From assembly GCF_000237925.1 (NCBI RefSeq), contig NW_017386026.1, forward strand, positions 2,232,001-2,296,000: a DNA stretch of 64,000 nucleotides, read 5' to 3'. Each line of letters starts with the position of its first letter. Position 1 is the stretch's first letter. The DNA is from Schistosoma mansoni (lineage: Eukaryota > Platyhelminthes > Trematoda > Strigeidida > Schistosomatidae). Made by a program: the position numbers and the translations under genes. Below, piece by piece: positions 1-9,644 of this stretch. The notes beneath the pieces are model-generated. The model was not told the DNA's origin. It ran no database searches and was given only the letters and a program-made list of their open reading frames with translations.

Positions 1-1744
1 AAGAAAACATCAAGTGGATAGTGTTGAGTATTCTGTCTTATATAATGTAAGTTTCACGGCATAGATAGTTGAATTTTATCTAAATGTGACAGCTAACAGC
101 TGATATCTATGGGTTCACACAAGATTGAACTCCGAATATTTAGATATAGCGGGTCAAATCTGATATCACTAAAACAACAGAGTCAGTATATAATAGCATG
201 ATTTTAGCTAATTCATCCATTTTTTGTAATATTATATAGTCTTTTGCCGCCGTAATCATTTAGTTAAAGCTTCACTATCAGTTTAGCTTACTTTACAATA
301 TACCCTATTAAGGAGTTTCAAAACAAGAATAATGTAATATAAACAGAGTATTCTAGTTCACAGGCGCTCTCCAATTGAAGCTAATTTGTCGTATAATGTT
401 ATTAAGAGTTTAATAAAAAATGTTTTACAAAAGTCAACCAAATCTTTGTATCATTCATACCACTGAAATGAAAATAAGTTTATGTTTCACATTTTTCTTC
501 ATTTTCTATTTACTGGCTGATTTTTTTTGTATGTAGATAATACTCAATCATTGATTAGTTCATCTTGATTATGTTTAGATGCACTCTTTTTCTGTTACAA
601 GAAACACAAACGTCTATCCACAACAAGGGTATTAGTAACATCTTACTCTTCCTGTGTAGATTAATAATAATAATCAAATCCATATTTATACATTCTAGCT
701 ATCTTTTATATATTCTGTATAAGAAGAAAACTATTATAAAATAATGTAATATTATATTTTTATGTCCAATACTGATTTCCTTAGAATTTATTTTGTAAAT
801 AACAGGTTACCGGAAACCACAAAGTAGAACAATATTGTTGGGTTGTTTTTTTCTACAAATAGTAATAGTAGTATCAATAGTGTTCATGTTAGTAGTATTA
901 GTTATGGTAAAAGGGATTTAATAATATGATGAACTTGCATATATATATGTATATTGTGTACACATTGACATATATGCACAACCATATACACACGTACAGA
1001 TTTTTATGTCTATGATCTTTATGGTATAGTTTGAGACTGGGTATCTTTGTGAGTATACAAGTATCTAAATGAGTAAACACATAAAATATACCCATATATA
1101 TCCGGAATTTTGTAGAGGATTTTATCCTCATATACCAACGTGACTTTTGGACAAACAAAATTTGTTAGAATAAAAGTAGTAAAAATTTCCTTTCTGTTCT
1201 GTTTTTTTTACTTCAGTTTTCTCAATAAACTTTTCATGACAGATTTGTAGCTATTATCAATTTATTGTTATTGATAGTACCCATATTCCAAAAAAGACTG
1301 ATCTAAGTTCACTCTTGAGTATTATCAATTGGGAAACACAAACGTCTATGAATGCTGAAATGTTAGTACCCATATGAACTCAATAATTGAATCGATAATT
1401 CATTGATATCATAGATATTGGATTCCATTCTCAATATGAACATCATTACTGTGGTGGTAAGGGAATGTTTGACTGTGATATAAAATTTATTAATGAAATT
1501 GGAAGATATCTTTTAAACTAGCTTATTAAACATGGGGATGATTTGAAGTTTCCAAAAATACATTTTTCAAAATAAACAAACAAATGCAGTGTATTATTAA
1601 CAGCGTATTAATTAAGTAATATTGTTGTGAACAAGAACATGAGTGGGGACGATCGAATGTATTTAAGTACAAAATTACAGGGTATCTCAGTAAAATATCA
1701 TAACTATATAGTAATTACACTTAGTATTTTTTGTTTGAATCTTC
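1..1744. other. A+T-rich DNA without recognisable gene
   Basis: No exon-like frame, RNA gene or transposon coding frame was recognised on either strand. Open frames here (for example one of 86 codons near 0.9-1.16 kb) are composed of A/T-rich codons and have no family resemblance. Confidence 0.6.
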
Positions 1745-2010
1745 CCATTGATAATTAGGAATGCAACTGGTCAGTCTTTAATTGGCATATGTGCATACTG
1801 TGCGTATTGCCTCGATATTGCCTTAATTCACAAGCACTATAAGCAAAGATTGATAGTGGCTAGCAGTGGAATCGAGGACGTACGTTTCGTCCTATTTGTG
1901 ACTCGTCAGTTGGATGTACCTGCATCTCAGAGTTGATGTTCACTCTGAGACTCGAACCCAGTACCTTTTGCTTCAAACGCCATCGCGTTAGTTAATTTAC
2001 AAACTATCAA
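1745..2010 (-). mobile_element. Hammerhead-bearing tRNA-derived SINE (Sm-alpha type)
   Basis: Read on the minus strand, the element begins with a tRNA-like head containing a B-box-like GGGTTCGAGTC (about 1962-1952). A hammerhead ribozyme core follows, then a 3' body whose text I recognise as the schistosome Sm-alpha SINE family. Such elements are transcribed by RNA polymerase III and are mobilised by partner retrotransposons; that is family knowledge, not visible here. The 5' end near 2010 is approximate, because the sequence runs towards an assembly gap. Confidence 0.8.
1868..1916 (-). ncRNA. Hammerhead ribozyme (SINE copy, stem I weakened)
   Basis: On the minus strand the core CTGACGAG (1909-1902) is followed by a TCACAAATAGGA stem-loop II, then CGAAAC, a 3-bp CGT/ACG stem III and the cleavage triplet GTC (1879-1877). 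Stem I, between the bases before the core and those after GTC, has two mismatches. The catalytic core is therefore intact, but folding is probably poorer than in the family consensus. Confidence 0.75.
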
Positions 2011-2066
2011 TCAATTGTCTCAACTTTGACCGTTCCTTCTGCAAATATTACTCTATCGGCTCCAAT

Positions 2067-2494
2067 NNNNNNNNNNNNNNNNNNNNNNNNNNNNNNNNNN
2101 NNNNNNNNNNNNNNNNNNNNNNNNNNNNNNNNNNNNNNNNNNNNNNNNNNNNNNNNNNNNNNNNNNNNNNNNNNNNNNNNNNNNNNNNNNNNNNNNNNNN
2201 NNNNNNNNNNNNNNNNNNNNNNNNNNNNNNNNNNNNNNNNNNNNNNNNNNNNNNNNNNNNNNNNNNNNNNNNNNNNNNNNNNNNNNNNNNNNNNNNNNNN
2301 NNNNNNNNNNNNNNNNNNNNNNNNNNNNNNNNNNNNNNNNNNNNNNNNNNNNNNNNNNNNNNNNNNNNNNNNNNNNNNNNNNNNNNNNNNNNNNNNNNNN
2401 NNNNNNNNNNNNNNNNNNNNNNNNNNNNNNNNNNNNNNNNNNNNNNNNNNNNNNNNNNNNNNNNNNNNNNNNNNNNNNNNNNNNNNNNNNNNNN
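2067..2494. other. Assembly gap (428 N)
   Basis: This is a run of N. The right flank starts at the first base of a 405-bp tandem repeat unit, so the gap probably hides further units; its real length is unknown. Confidence 0.95.
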
Positions 2495-2619
2495 TGGATC
2501 AGTTGAAGCTAGACATTAACACCGTTGGATGCCAGCTCAGTGGTCTATCGGTTGAGGGCTTCGGCTCGAGACTGGTAGGTGCTGGGTTCGAAACTCGCGA
2601 GAGCGGGTTCGTGGATGCG

Positions 2620-2663
2620 CACTGCTGAGGAGTCCCATAATAGGACGAAACGGCCGTCCAGTG
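2620..2663 (+). ncRNA. Hammerhead ribozyme, tandem unit 1
   Basis: Stem I is CACTG (2620-2624) pairing with CAGTG (2659-2663). The core CTGAGGAG is at 2625-2632, stem II is TCC/GGA around a short loop, and CGAAA is at 2646-2650. Stem III is a minimal CGG/CCG, and the cleavage triplet GTC is at 2656-2658. The 3-bp stem III without a real loop is the form known from schistosome SINE hammerheads. Confidence 0.85.
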
Positions 2664-3024
2664 TTTCCAGGTTTTCCATGGTGGTCTAGCTTCAATTGAC
2701 TCACGCTTTCAACTATGAAAAATACCAAATCTCCACAAAATCCCCTTCTGATTATTAATATAATCATATGCTCACTAGTGACTTCGAGAAGTATATCTAG
2801 GAGCTCTAGTGAGAAGCAGTGACCAGTGGAGTTCAAAACCACGTCTGTTGTGAGATAGGAACTCACTGAAGACAATTGGTGAATTGTTGCTCAACTTCGT
2901 GGATCAGTTGAAGTTAGACATTAACACCGTTGGATGCCAGCTCAGTGGTCTATCGGTTGAGGGCTTCGGCTCGAGACTGGTAGGTGCTGGGTTCGAAACT
3001 CGCGAGAGCGGGTTCGTGGATGCG

Positions 3025-3068
3025 CACTGCTGAGGAGTCCCATAATAGGACGAAACGGCCGTCCAGTG
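3025..3068 (+). ncRNA. Hammerhead ribozyme, tandem unit 2
   Basis: The motif is identical to unit 1 and lies exactly 405 bp downstream. Stem I, core, stem II, CGAAA, CGG/CCG stem III and GTC are all intact. Confidence 0.85.
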
Positions 3069-3429
3069 TTTCCAGGTTTTCCATGGTGGTCTAGCTTCAA
3101 TTGACTCACGCTTTCAACTATGAAAAATACCAAATCTCCACAAAATCCCCTTCTGATAATTAATATAATCATATGCTCACTAGTGACTTCGAGAAGTATA
3201 TCTAGGAGCTCTAGTGAGAAGCAGTGACCAGTGGAGTTCAAAACCACGTCTGTTGTGAGATAGGAACTCACTGAAGACAATAGGTGAATGGTTGCTCAAC
3301 TTCGTGGATCAGTTGAAGTTAGACATTAACACCGTTGGATGCCAGCTCAGTGGTCTATCAGTTAAGGGCTTCGGCTCGAGACTGGTAGGTCCTGGGTTCG
3401 AATCTCGCGAGAGCGGGTTCGTGGATGCG

Positions 3430-3472
3430 CACTGCTGAGGAGTCCCATAATAGGACGAAACGGCCTCCAGTG
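3430..3472 (+). ncRNA. Hammerhead remnant, tandem unit 3 (cleavage site lost)
   Basis: The core CTGAGGAG, stem II and CGAAA are retained, but two bases (GT) are missing after CGGCC. The 3-bp stem III and the GTC cleavage triplet are therefore gone. This copy is expected to be inactive. Confidence 0.7.
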
Positions 3473-3558
3473 TTTCCAGGTTTTCGATGGTGGTCTAGCT
3501 TCAATTGACTCACGCTTTCAACTATAATAAATACTAAATCTCCACAAAACCCCTTCTA

Positions 3559-4814
3559 TATTATAGTTGTTAGCCTATTTGATCAAACATAGTGACCTAC
3601 TTTGTTTGCCGCAAAATAACTGAAGGTAATCAATGAAAAACCTTATCACTTACATATTTTGTAAGTTGACACGTATTAGCAACAAACACATGCAATTTTG
3701 TGTAAAATGATGTTTTTTCCTTGTATTGAAATTTGTATTATCATATATTAACCGGTCAATGTTAAACTCATATTTCCACTGGTACTTAATGACGACCCAA
3801 ATAGCTCAGTATTAATATCTCTGACTATTGTGTTGGATAAAACATAGAATATCAACTCCCTAAGTTTTACAGGGATATATATGTATATATATACATGGCA
3901 TTTCAGAATCAGGGAAACTTTGACTGATACTGCATAAGCCAGAATAGTGTTTATTTTAATTTAAGTGTTCAATAATTATTTGTAGCTTTATTCCTGTTAC
4001 CATTTCTTTGCTTAGAGGAGTAACTTTTCTCCCAAATGTATGAGTTATATGTTTTCTACATTTTCATAAGTCTCAATTATTCAAATGAAGTATAGATATA
4101 TATTACCTTCTGAGTTTTAGCCATCTGTTGATTTAAACATATTGAATTTTATAAAATCTATCCGCAGTATTACTAATGAAACGACAGTAATCGTACCAAC
4201 AGTCATATATCCCTAATATAATGATAACCATTATATCTAATCGAAAAAAAAACTAAGCAATTAACCCACCCTATCATTTGTTTTTTAATCATCTGGTGAA
4301 AACAAACTTTTCTTCCCATGAACTAAATAACCCGAAAACAAAAAAAAGAGTAGTTATAATGAATGAATATACTATGTAGACACATTGTTATCTATTTCAC
4401 AAACTGATGAGCACGCTAAATAATCATTAATTGTGCATATATGAATGTATTTCTTTTCTATATCAAATGTAATGTTAATAAGGTATATGATTGTTTCCTT
4501 GTTTCATTTATATCACTATCTAGCAACAGTTTTCTTATTTTTTTAATAAAGAAGTGTTATTTGAATAATTCATTAGTTTAACTTGTATTCAATAAATGAT
4601 GTTCAGTAAATAAACAAACGACAACAAATTTCTTTAATTGTCTTCTAAAATAATTAGTTATTAATAGATTTTTCTAATCTTTAATCCCCAAAGTATTAAG
4701 GCCAGAAAGTTATCTTTTTTTGGTAATTTTTGGATTGGCTAATTAAAAACTCATTATTAGCATAGAAACATTATATTTCAAACTAATTCTATTGGAATGG
4801 ATGAAGACTTGATT
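3559..4814. other. Intergenic, nothing recognised
   Basis: A+T-rich DNA with no coding, RNA or transposon signal recognised. Confidence 0.5.
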
Positions 4815-5337
4815 ATTTTTATTATTTAAACACATAAATATTGGTACAAGGAAGCACCAGATACATATGCGCCTCACAAATCTCATTCGATTTGTGTGAG
4901 GGCTGTAATACTGCCCAGGTGCCCAAACTGAAGCAGGTGGTTTCCTAAGGGGGCCACACCCAGAACCTTTGACCTAAAGATCTGATCCATAAGGCAGTGG
5001 AGCATCGTGAGGAGATGCAGTCCCATGGTAACCGGTGACCAACGATTGGTTCATACGCCATTTGTTTCCTCAGGATACTGGAGCCCATGTGCACCATTGG
5101 TTTGGAATCAGGGTTTTCCAACTCCCCTAGGTGAACTTTCCGTGTCCACCTACCCGGTTAAAGCGCCGGAAATTCGCTTTTCGTCCTCTCAATTTCGTAA
5201 ACAACACCCGTGACGCGAAAAGGCAATGACTAGGACTTCTCTGACAGAAGCTTTATACGCGTGGCCATGTGAAAGCATTTCGAGAGGTAGAGCGGACTCT
5301 CCCCACTCTCGGCCGTAACAGGCCATTTGGGGGCATG
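4815..5337 (-). repeat. About 520-bp dispersed repeat, copy 1
   Basis: This sequence matches those at 10995-11507, 30730-31248 and (inverted) 62932-63452. Orientation is set by the copy at 62.9 kb, whose end is an A-rich AAAT-type tail; here the tail side lies at 4815. On the minus strand it carries the family's small frame (MPPN...RPRVGRV...FTKLRGRKAN), interrupted in this copy by a stop codon after WPRV. The element class is not certain; a SINE-like or otherwise non-autonomous retroelement is most likely. Confidence 0.85.
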
Positions 5338-7154
5338 AAGACTTGATAGGTATATGTTATGTCCCGATATCAATACGGAATGGTAACTTTGGGATCTATT
5401 TATGAACCAATATTATGCATATATTTTTTTATCGTATAATTGTTAAATAACTCAACTATTCGTATTCATGTTCCCATTATCGTGAGATTTATTTTGAACT
5501 ATAAACTATTATTATAGGATTTACCATTCTTGAGTTATCCCTAGTCTATTAATTACTGCCTCCCATATTCACAGCCATATTTGGTTAAATCTTGTACAAA
5601 TGTTATTTTCTACTTTATTGGTACGATGTGGTCAGTCTGTTTGGTACATAAACTCAGTATGTTTGAAATACAATGATTCATACCACAGAGGCTGTTCTGG
5701 ACTTAACTGGCTGGGTTAAGCAGAAGCAGGACCAACAAGTACTCTAAACTGCTCGTATGGTTTTCGTGTGTCATTGTTCTAATCGATAATTCGCTGCTCT
5801 CTGAGGGGCGGTTTTATCACGTCATACATAAACAGAGCATCCACTCGACCACAAGTTATAACGGTATACTGTGGTGTTTATATGAACCAATGATTTCTTT
5901 GTATTGATGACTGTTTTGATTTTGAATTCCAAATACAGTACATTCGTTTGTGTTCATCTAATACTTCTTGATTAAGTTGCGTTATTACTGGGATAACTAG
6001 TTTATACTATAATTCAAATACTTCTGATTATTACATATACCCAAATATGATAGATTGCCTTCTTAAATTATGAAAATCATACATTATATATTACTTCATT
6101 TACATATTTTTCGTCAGTTGTCTTTTACATTCTTCATGAATCTTCCAATTCTCAATTCCTTCATGTTCTCCTTTCTGTTTTCTTAAGTTCAATCTTTTCA
6201 ACCTTTTTTGCCAGGAGTTCCACTTCTGATCTATGTTACACACTACTTATATATGCCAACATAATTAGCATAAACCATACTATGAATGTCAAAAAATGTA
6301 GTTTATCTTCTGAAGGTAAACGCATAAATAGAATGGATCACAATGTTAAGTGCCACGTTTTGGAACACCGATCGAGCTACAAATAATGACAGCATGTTTG
6401 TACCGTATATAAAAACAAGCTAAGCAAACATTTAGTTTTTTTGCGAACCATGTTATATTTTTACGAGTATAGTATTGAATTCAAGTATTTATTCTCTTGT
6501 TACCCTACCACCGACACTGATTTATTGTTCATGTGTCTTACATTCTAATGTGATTACCGTCTTTATTTGATGTGTTTTATTCTAAATAATCCATCAGCTG
6601 ACTTCTCAAGTGTTGTTATAATTTACAGTTGTATACAACAAGTAGTCCAGATTATTTACTACAATGTAAGGTTTTTCTAACTACCCAACTCTTGAAAATA
6701 ATAACTAATCGTCCCTGGTTATTAAACTATTTGTTGGACTTATTTGAAATTTCCTAAAACTGGCTGTTAAATAATTAAGTATCTAGTCCATACAGTCACC
6801 CAATACCTGTGTATATTGACCTGTTAATTGAGACTGTTAGTCATTTTATTTGTGGTCTCGGTAATGCTTCATATATAATTGATGACAAGCAATTGTAATT
6901 TAGATACTATGTAAAGTATACTATATTTATATCGAATAATCTTTATTTGGAGGTATTTTAAAGGTTTTCTTCCGAAAAGTGTGTAGTATTTGTTTACTTG
7001 GTTCACAGGTTTATGCCTAGTTATTTGCGTTTTTTACTGATATACGAGACTATATTTGGGGGGTCTTTCTTTGTAATACGTCCCTTGATATTGCCTACTT
7101 TTGAAGATTAACTGTATTTTTAGTAGTGGCTAACAATGAAATCCATGAAACATA
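5338..7154. other. Intergenic, nothing recognised
   Basis: No supported gene or element was recognised. A short stretch near 5690-5880 is richer in G+C and may be old repeat DNA. Confidence 0.4.
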
Positions 7155-7305
7155 AGTTGGTAGCTATTATGACTGAGTAATCTAATGTATAACCTTATGT
7201 CGGAAGTGATAAGTAATGAGTTTGAGTCTCAGTGTGGAAATTAACACTGGGATTAAGGTAGACCCAGCCGGCGAGCCCCACACAGGAAGGAACGCATTTG
7301 TTACT
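7155..7305 (+). mobile_element. Decayed hammerhead SINE fragment
   Basis: The text follows the Sm-alpha layout: a B-box-like GAGTTTGAGTCTC near 7220, then an AACACTGGGAT segment, then a mutated hammerhead. The core CTGACGAG has become CCGGCGAG, CGAAAC has become AGGAAC, and the cleavage GTC is lost. This is an old, inactive relative of the element at 1745-2010. Confidence 0.65.
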
Positions 7306-8915
7306 CAGTGCCTAAAGTATAACTAATTTATAAGATGAATATTTAAATAATACAATATATAAAATGTTTGCGCATAACAGATATGCAGGTAACAAAAGGA
7401 TAATTGAATCAAGCCACTATGTTCGTAAAATTACTGTAATTTATCTATAGGGATCATATTATGGTGGAAGGTTTGTAATGCACGGAGATGTTTCACATCA
7501 TGAGCTGAATTTGGCTAGAGATATAGTGGGAACTAGAAAACAGTCGCTTCGTCCCAACTTTGGGAATCCTCAGCAGTTCATATCCCAGATAATGCTAGGA
7601 ACTGAAAGCGAGGCACACAGTTCTCGTAGTGTCTCTAGACATTTGAGTTGAAACCCAATGATTCATACCTGCACATTCAGTTAATCAGCAATATTACATG
7701 AAAGTCATCAATTGTAACTAACAATATTCATCTTAAATCCATAGCTGAACTTCACACTAGAGCTAGGAATTCTCCTTGAAGTTAGTCACTGGTAAGCTGG
7801 GAGTTATTATTTGTATGGGAGGCTTGTGAACAGAACAGGTACCCAGTGCCGCGTAATTTTACAGTGTTTCCCAGGTGATATCATAAACAAGTAGCGATTA
7901 ATTGAGTATACCCGGTTAGTGGAAAACTTAGAAATATGGATTCTTCATATATCTATCTATTTATTTCAATTTTTCATTTTGAAATAAAACTCATTTCTGT
8001 TTCAGAAATAAAGTTAAAATTAAATTTCACAATTCCCCAATGAATTTTTAAACTTGTATATAAAATTATTTTAAACCAGTCCACAAAAGTTGTTTGGACT
8101 AGCTCTTTGTTTCAGAGTTTTATCAAATATAACTAGGCTTACTGATAATTACAAGTAATTAGATGAATTATTCATATAAACCAGCCAAAGTGATTCTAGG
8201 TATTTTTAATCTTTTATGGATAGGGAATAAATTTGTTAAATAAGAAGTTTTTCATAAACAGGATGAAGTTTGTGCTATGGAAAGGGTTTTGAACATGTTT
8301 TGATTGTTAAAGGGTTACAAATGGTGCTAATCAATAGATGCTTCACAATGACACGGTGTGATCAACTAGTAACAAATTATGGAACAGAATTAATGATCTA
8401 AACGCTAAGTCAGATTGATACTAAAAGATCTTTTGAAAAATAAGATATTCTCTACTAGGCAGCAGATGACTTACACTTCTCGATCTCAAAATGTACCGTT
8501 CCTTAATGTACGAATTCATTAAAGCTTGATATGTAAAAGACGTCATTTGTTTTAGCTGGGGTGCGGCCTATACTTTGTAAATTTTTAACACAAAAATGAA
8601 CATCGGACAATCTGCTTTATGTAACAGCTTTTATTTTACTAGCTTGTACCTATAATGAATTACTTCATGGTAATATTAGTAGGTGTTACAATTCTCCTTT
8701 TGAAATGGATATTGTTCTGGTGAAAAACTGGTTTAATAGAACTCTGACGTCAATAGTAACTGAGTTGATAAGTCGAAAATGGAACTAGTCAATGAGCCGT
8801 AACTGGAAATATCTTAGAAAAGAAAGCATTACCCGATAACTGACTGAACAGGCTAAGGAAATTAGGTTGTTGTTCATCTCAAAAAAAGGATTAAAGTTTC
8901 TTTTTCGCTATTAGT
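7306..8915. other. Intergenic, possible old repeat at about 7450-7880
   Basis: The stretch 7450-7880 has higher G+C and phrase-like text reminiscent of dispersed repeats, but no second copy was found in the window. The remainder is A+T-rich without recognised content. Confidence 0.35.
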
Positions 8916-9245
8916 TCAGTGTAAATAAAATTCCGTCTCCAGGAGGGATTTAGTTAATAGAAACGTCACACTTAATGATATAACGAAGTTATTTTTGACA
9001 TTATCAGCAAGTTCAAGGGAGCCATTTACACGATCACAACATTTTTTAGACTCATACAACCGCTTAACTGTAGCATCATAGGTGAAATTACTCATATCCA
9101 AAACAGGTTAAAGAGCCAAGACATTTTCATGTATTTTAGCCAGACTATACAGCTTTGACGTTATTTTCTCTACGTGCTTCAACACTTTAGACAATTGTTT
9201 CGAAATAAAACCCTGTTGTTCAAACTTTTTTGGTGAATCTATTAG
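8916..9245 (-). pseudogene. Candidate coding exon or pseudogene with in-frame stop
   Basis: On the minus strand a plausible splice acceptor (GGAAACAG) precedes 110 codons in one frame, from 9245 to a TGA at 8918-8916. The only interruption is a TAA at 9110-9108. The first 45 codons encode a charged, probably helical stretch (for example SKQLSKVLKHVEKITSKL). The frame then continues after the stop (DMSNFTYDATVKRLYES). Both halves look protein-like and lie in the same frame, which suggests one exon with a nonsense change, a pseudogene or a base error. I do not recognise the family. It lies 400 bp downstream of ALG14 on the same strand. Chance cannot be excluded. Confidence 0.35.
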
Positions 9246-9644
9246 CTGTTTCCAAATTATTGTCAGTCACATTACTTACTTACTTACTTAATACCAGTTT
9301 TTAAGATCTACTCCCATCGTTTAAAAGAGTCATCATCTTGTTTAATTAAGCATTTTTATTCATTTGCTAACGTTCTTATACTTGGAACGGTGGACTTTAT
9401 TTGACGTGAACTAATAGCAAGACGTGTAGAAACTTTAATTATCGTTTCTGAAATAAAATAGTTGATTTTCAGGTGTACAACGATTTCCCGTTTTGGATCT
9501 AACAGTGATAATCATTTTAACCAAATATAAAATGTATTTCAAATCTCAAAAAATGATCACATAGAACAAAAAAACACATATAAATATAAAAAGGTAAGTC
9601 CTCTGGATACAAGTCAGATTACAAGAATGATTGGATGCAGTAGT

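Larger units (their letters stand above)
2495..3558 (+). repeat. Tandem array of 405-bp hammerhead/tRNA-like units
   Basis: Units start at 2496, 2901 and 3306, an exact 405-bp period. Units 1 and 2 are almost identical, with only a few differences noticed. Unit 3 is cut off near 3558 after about 250 bp. Each unit has a tRNA-like head with an A-box-like GCCAGCTCAGTGG (2531 in unit 1), a B-box-like GGGTTCGAAAC (2584) and a hammerhead core about 35 bp further on. The array abuts the 2067-2494 gap. Two 112-codon antisense frames in it are by-products of the repeat, not genes. Confidence 0.9.

Noticed and set aside
898-1158. 86-codon minus-strand frame
   Set aside because: Its codons reflect TATA-rich DNA (YIYIYI), with no family resemblance and no splice or start context.
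2537-3280. Two identical 112-codon minus-strand frames
   Set aside because: They lie wholly within two units of the 405-bp tandem array, antisense to the tRNA-like head and hammerhead, so they are duplicated by the repeat and not genes.
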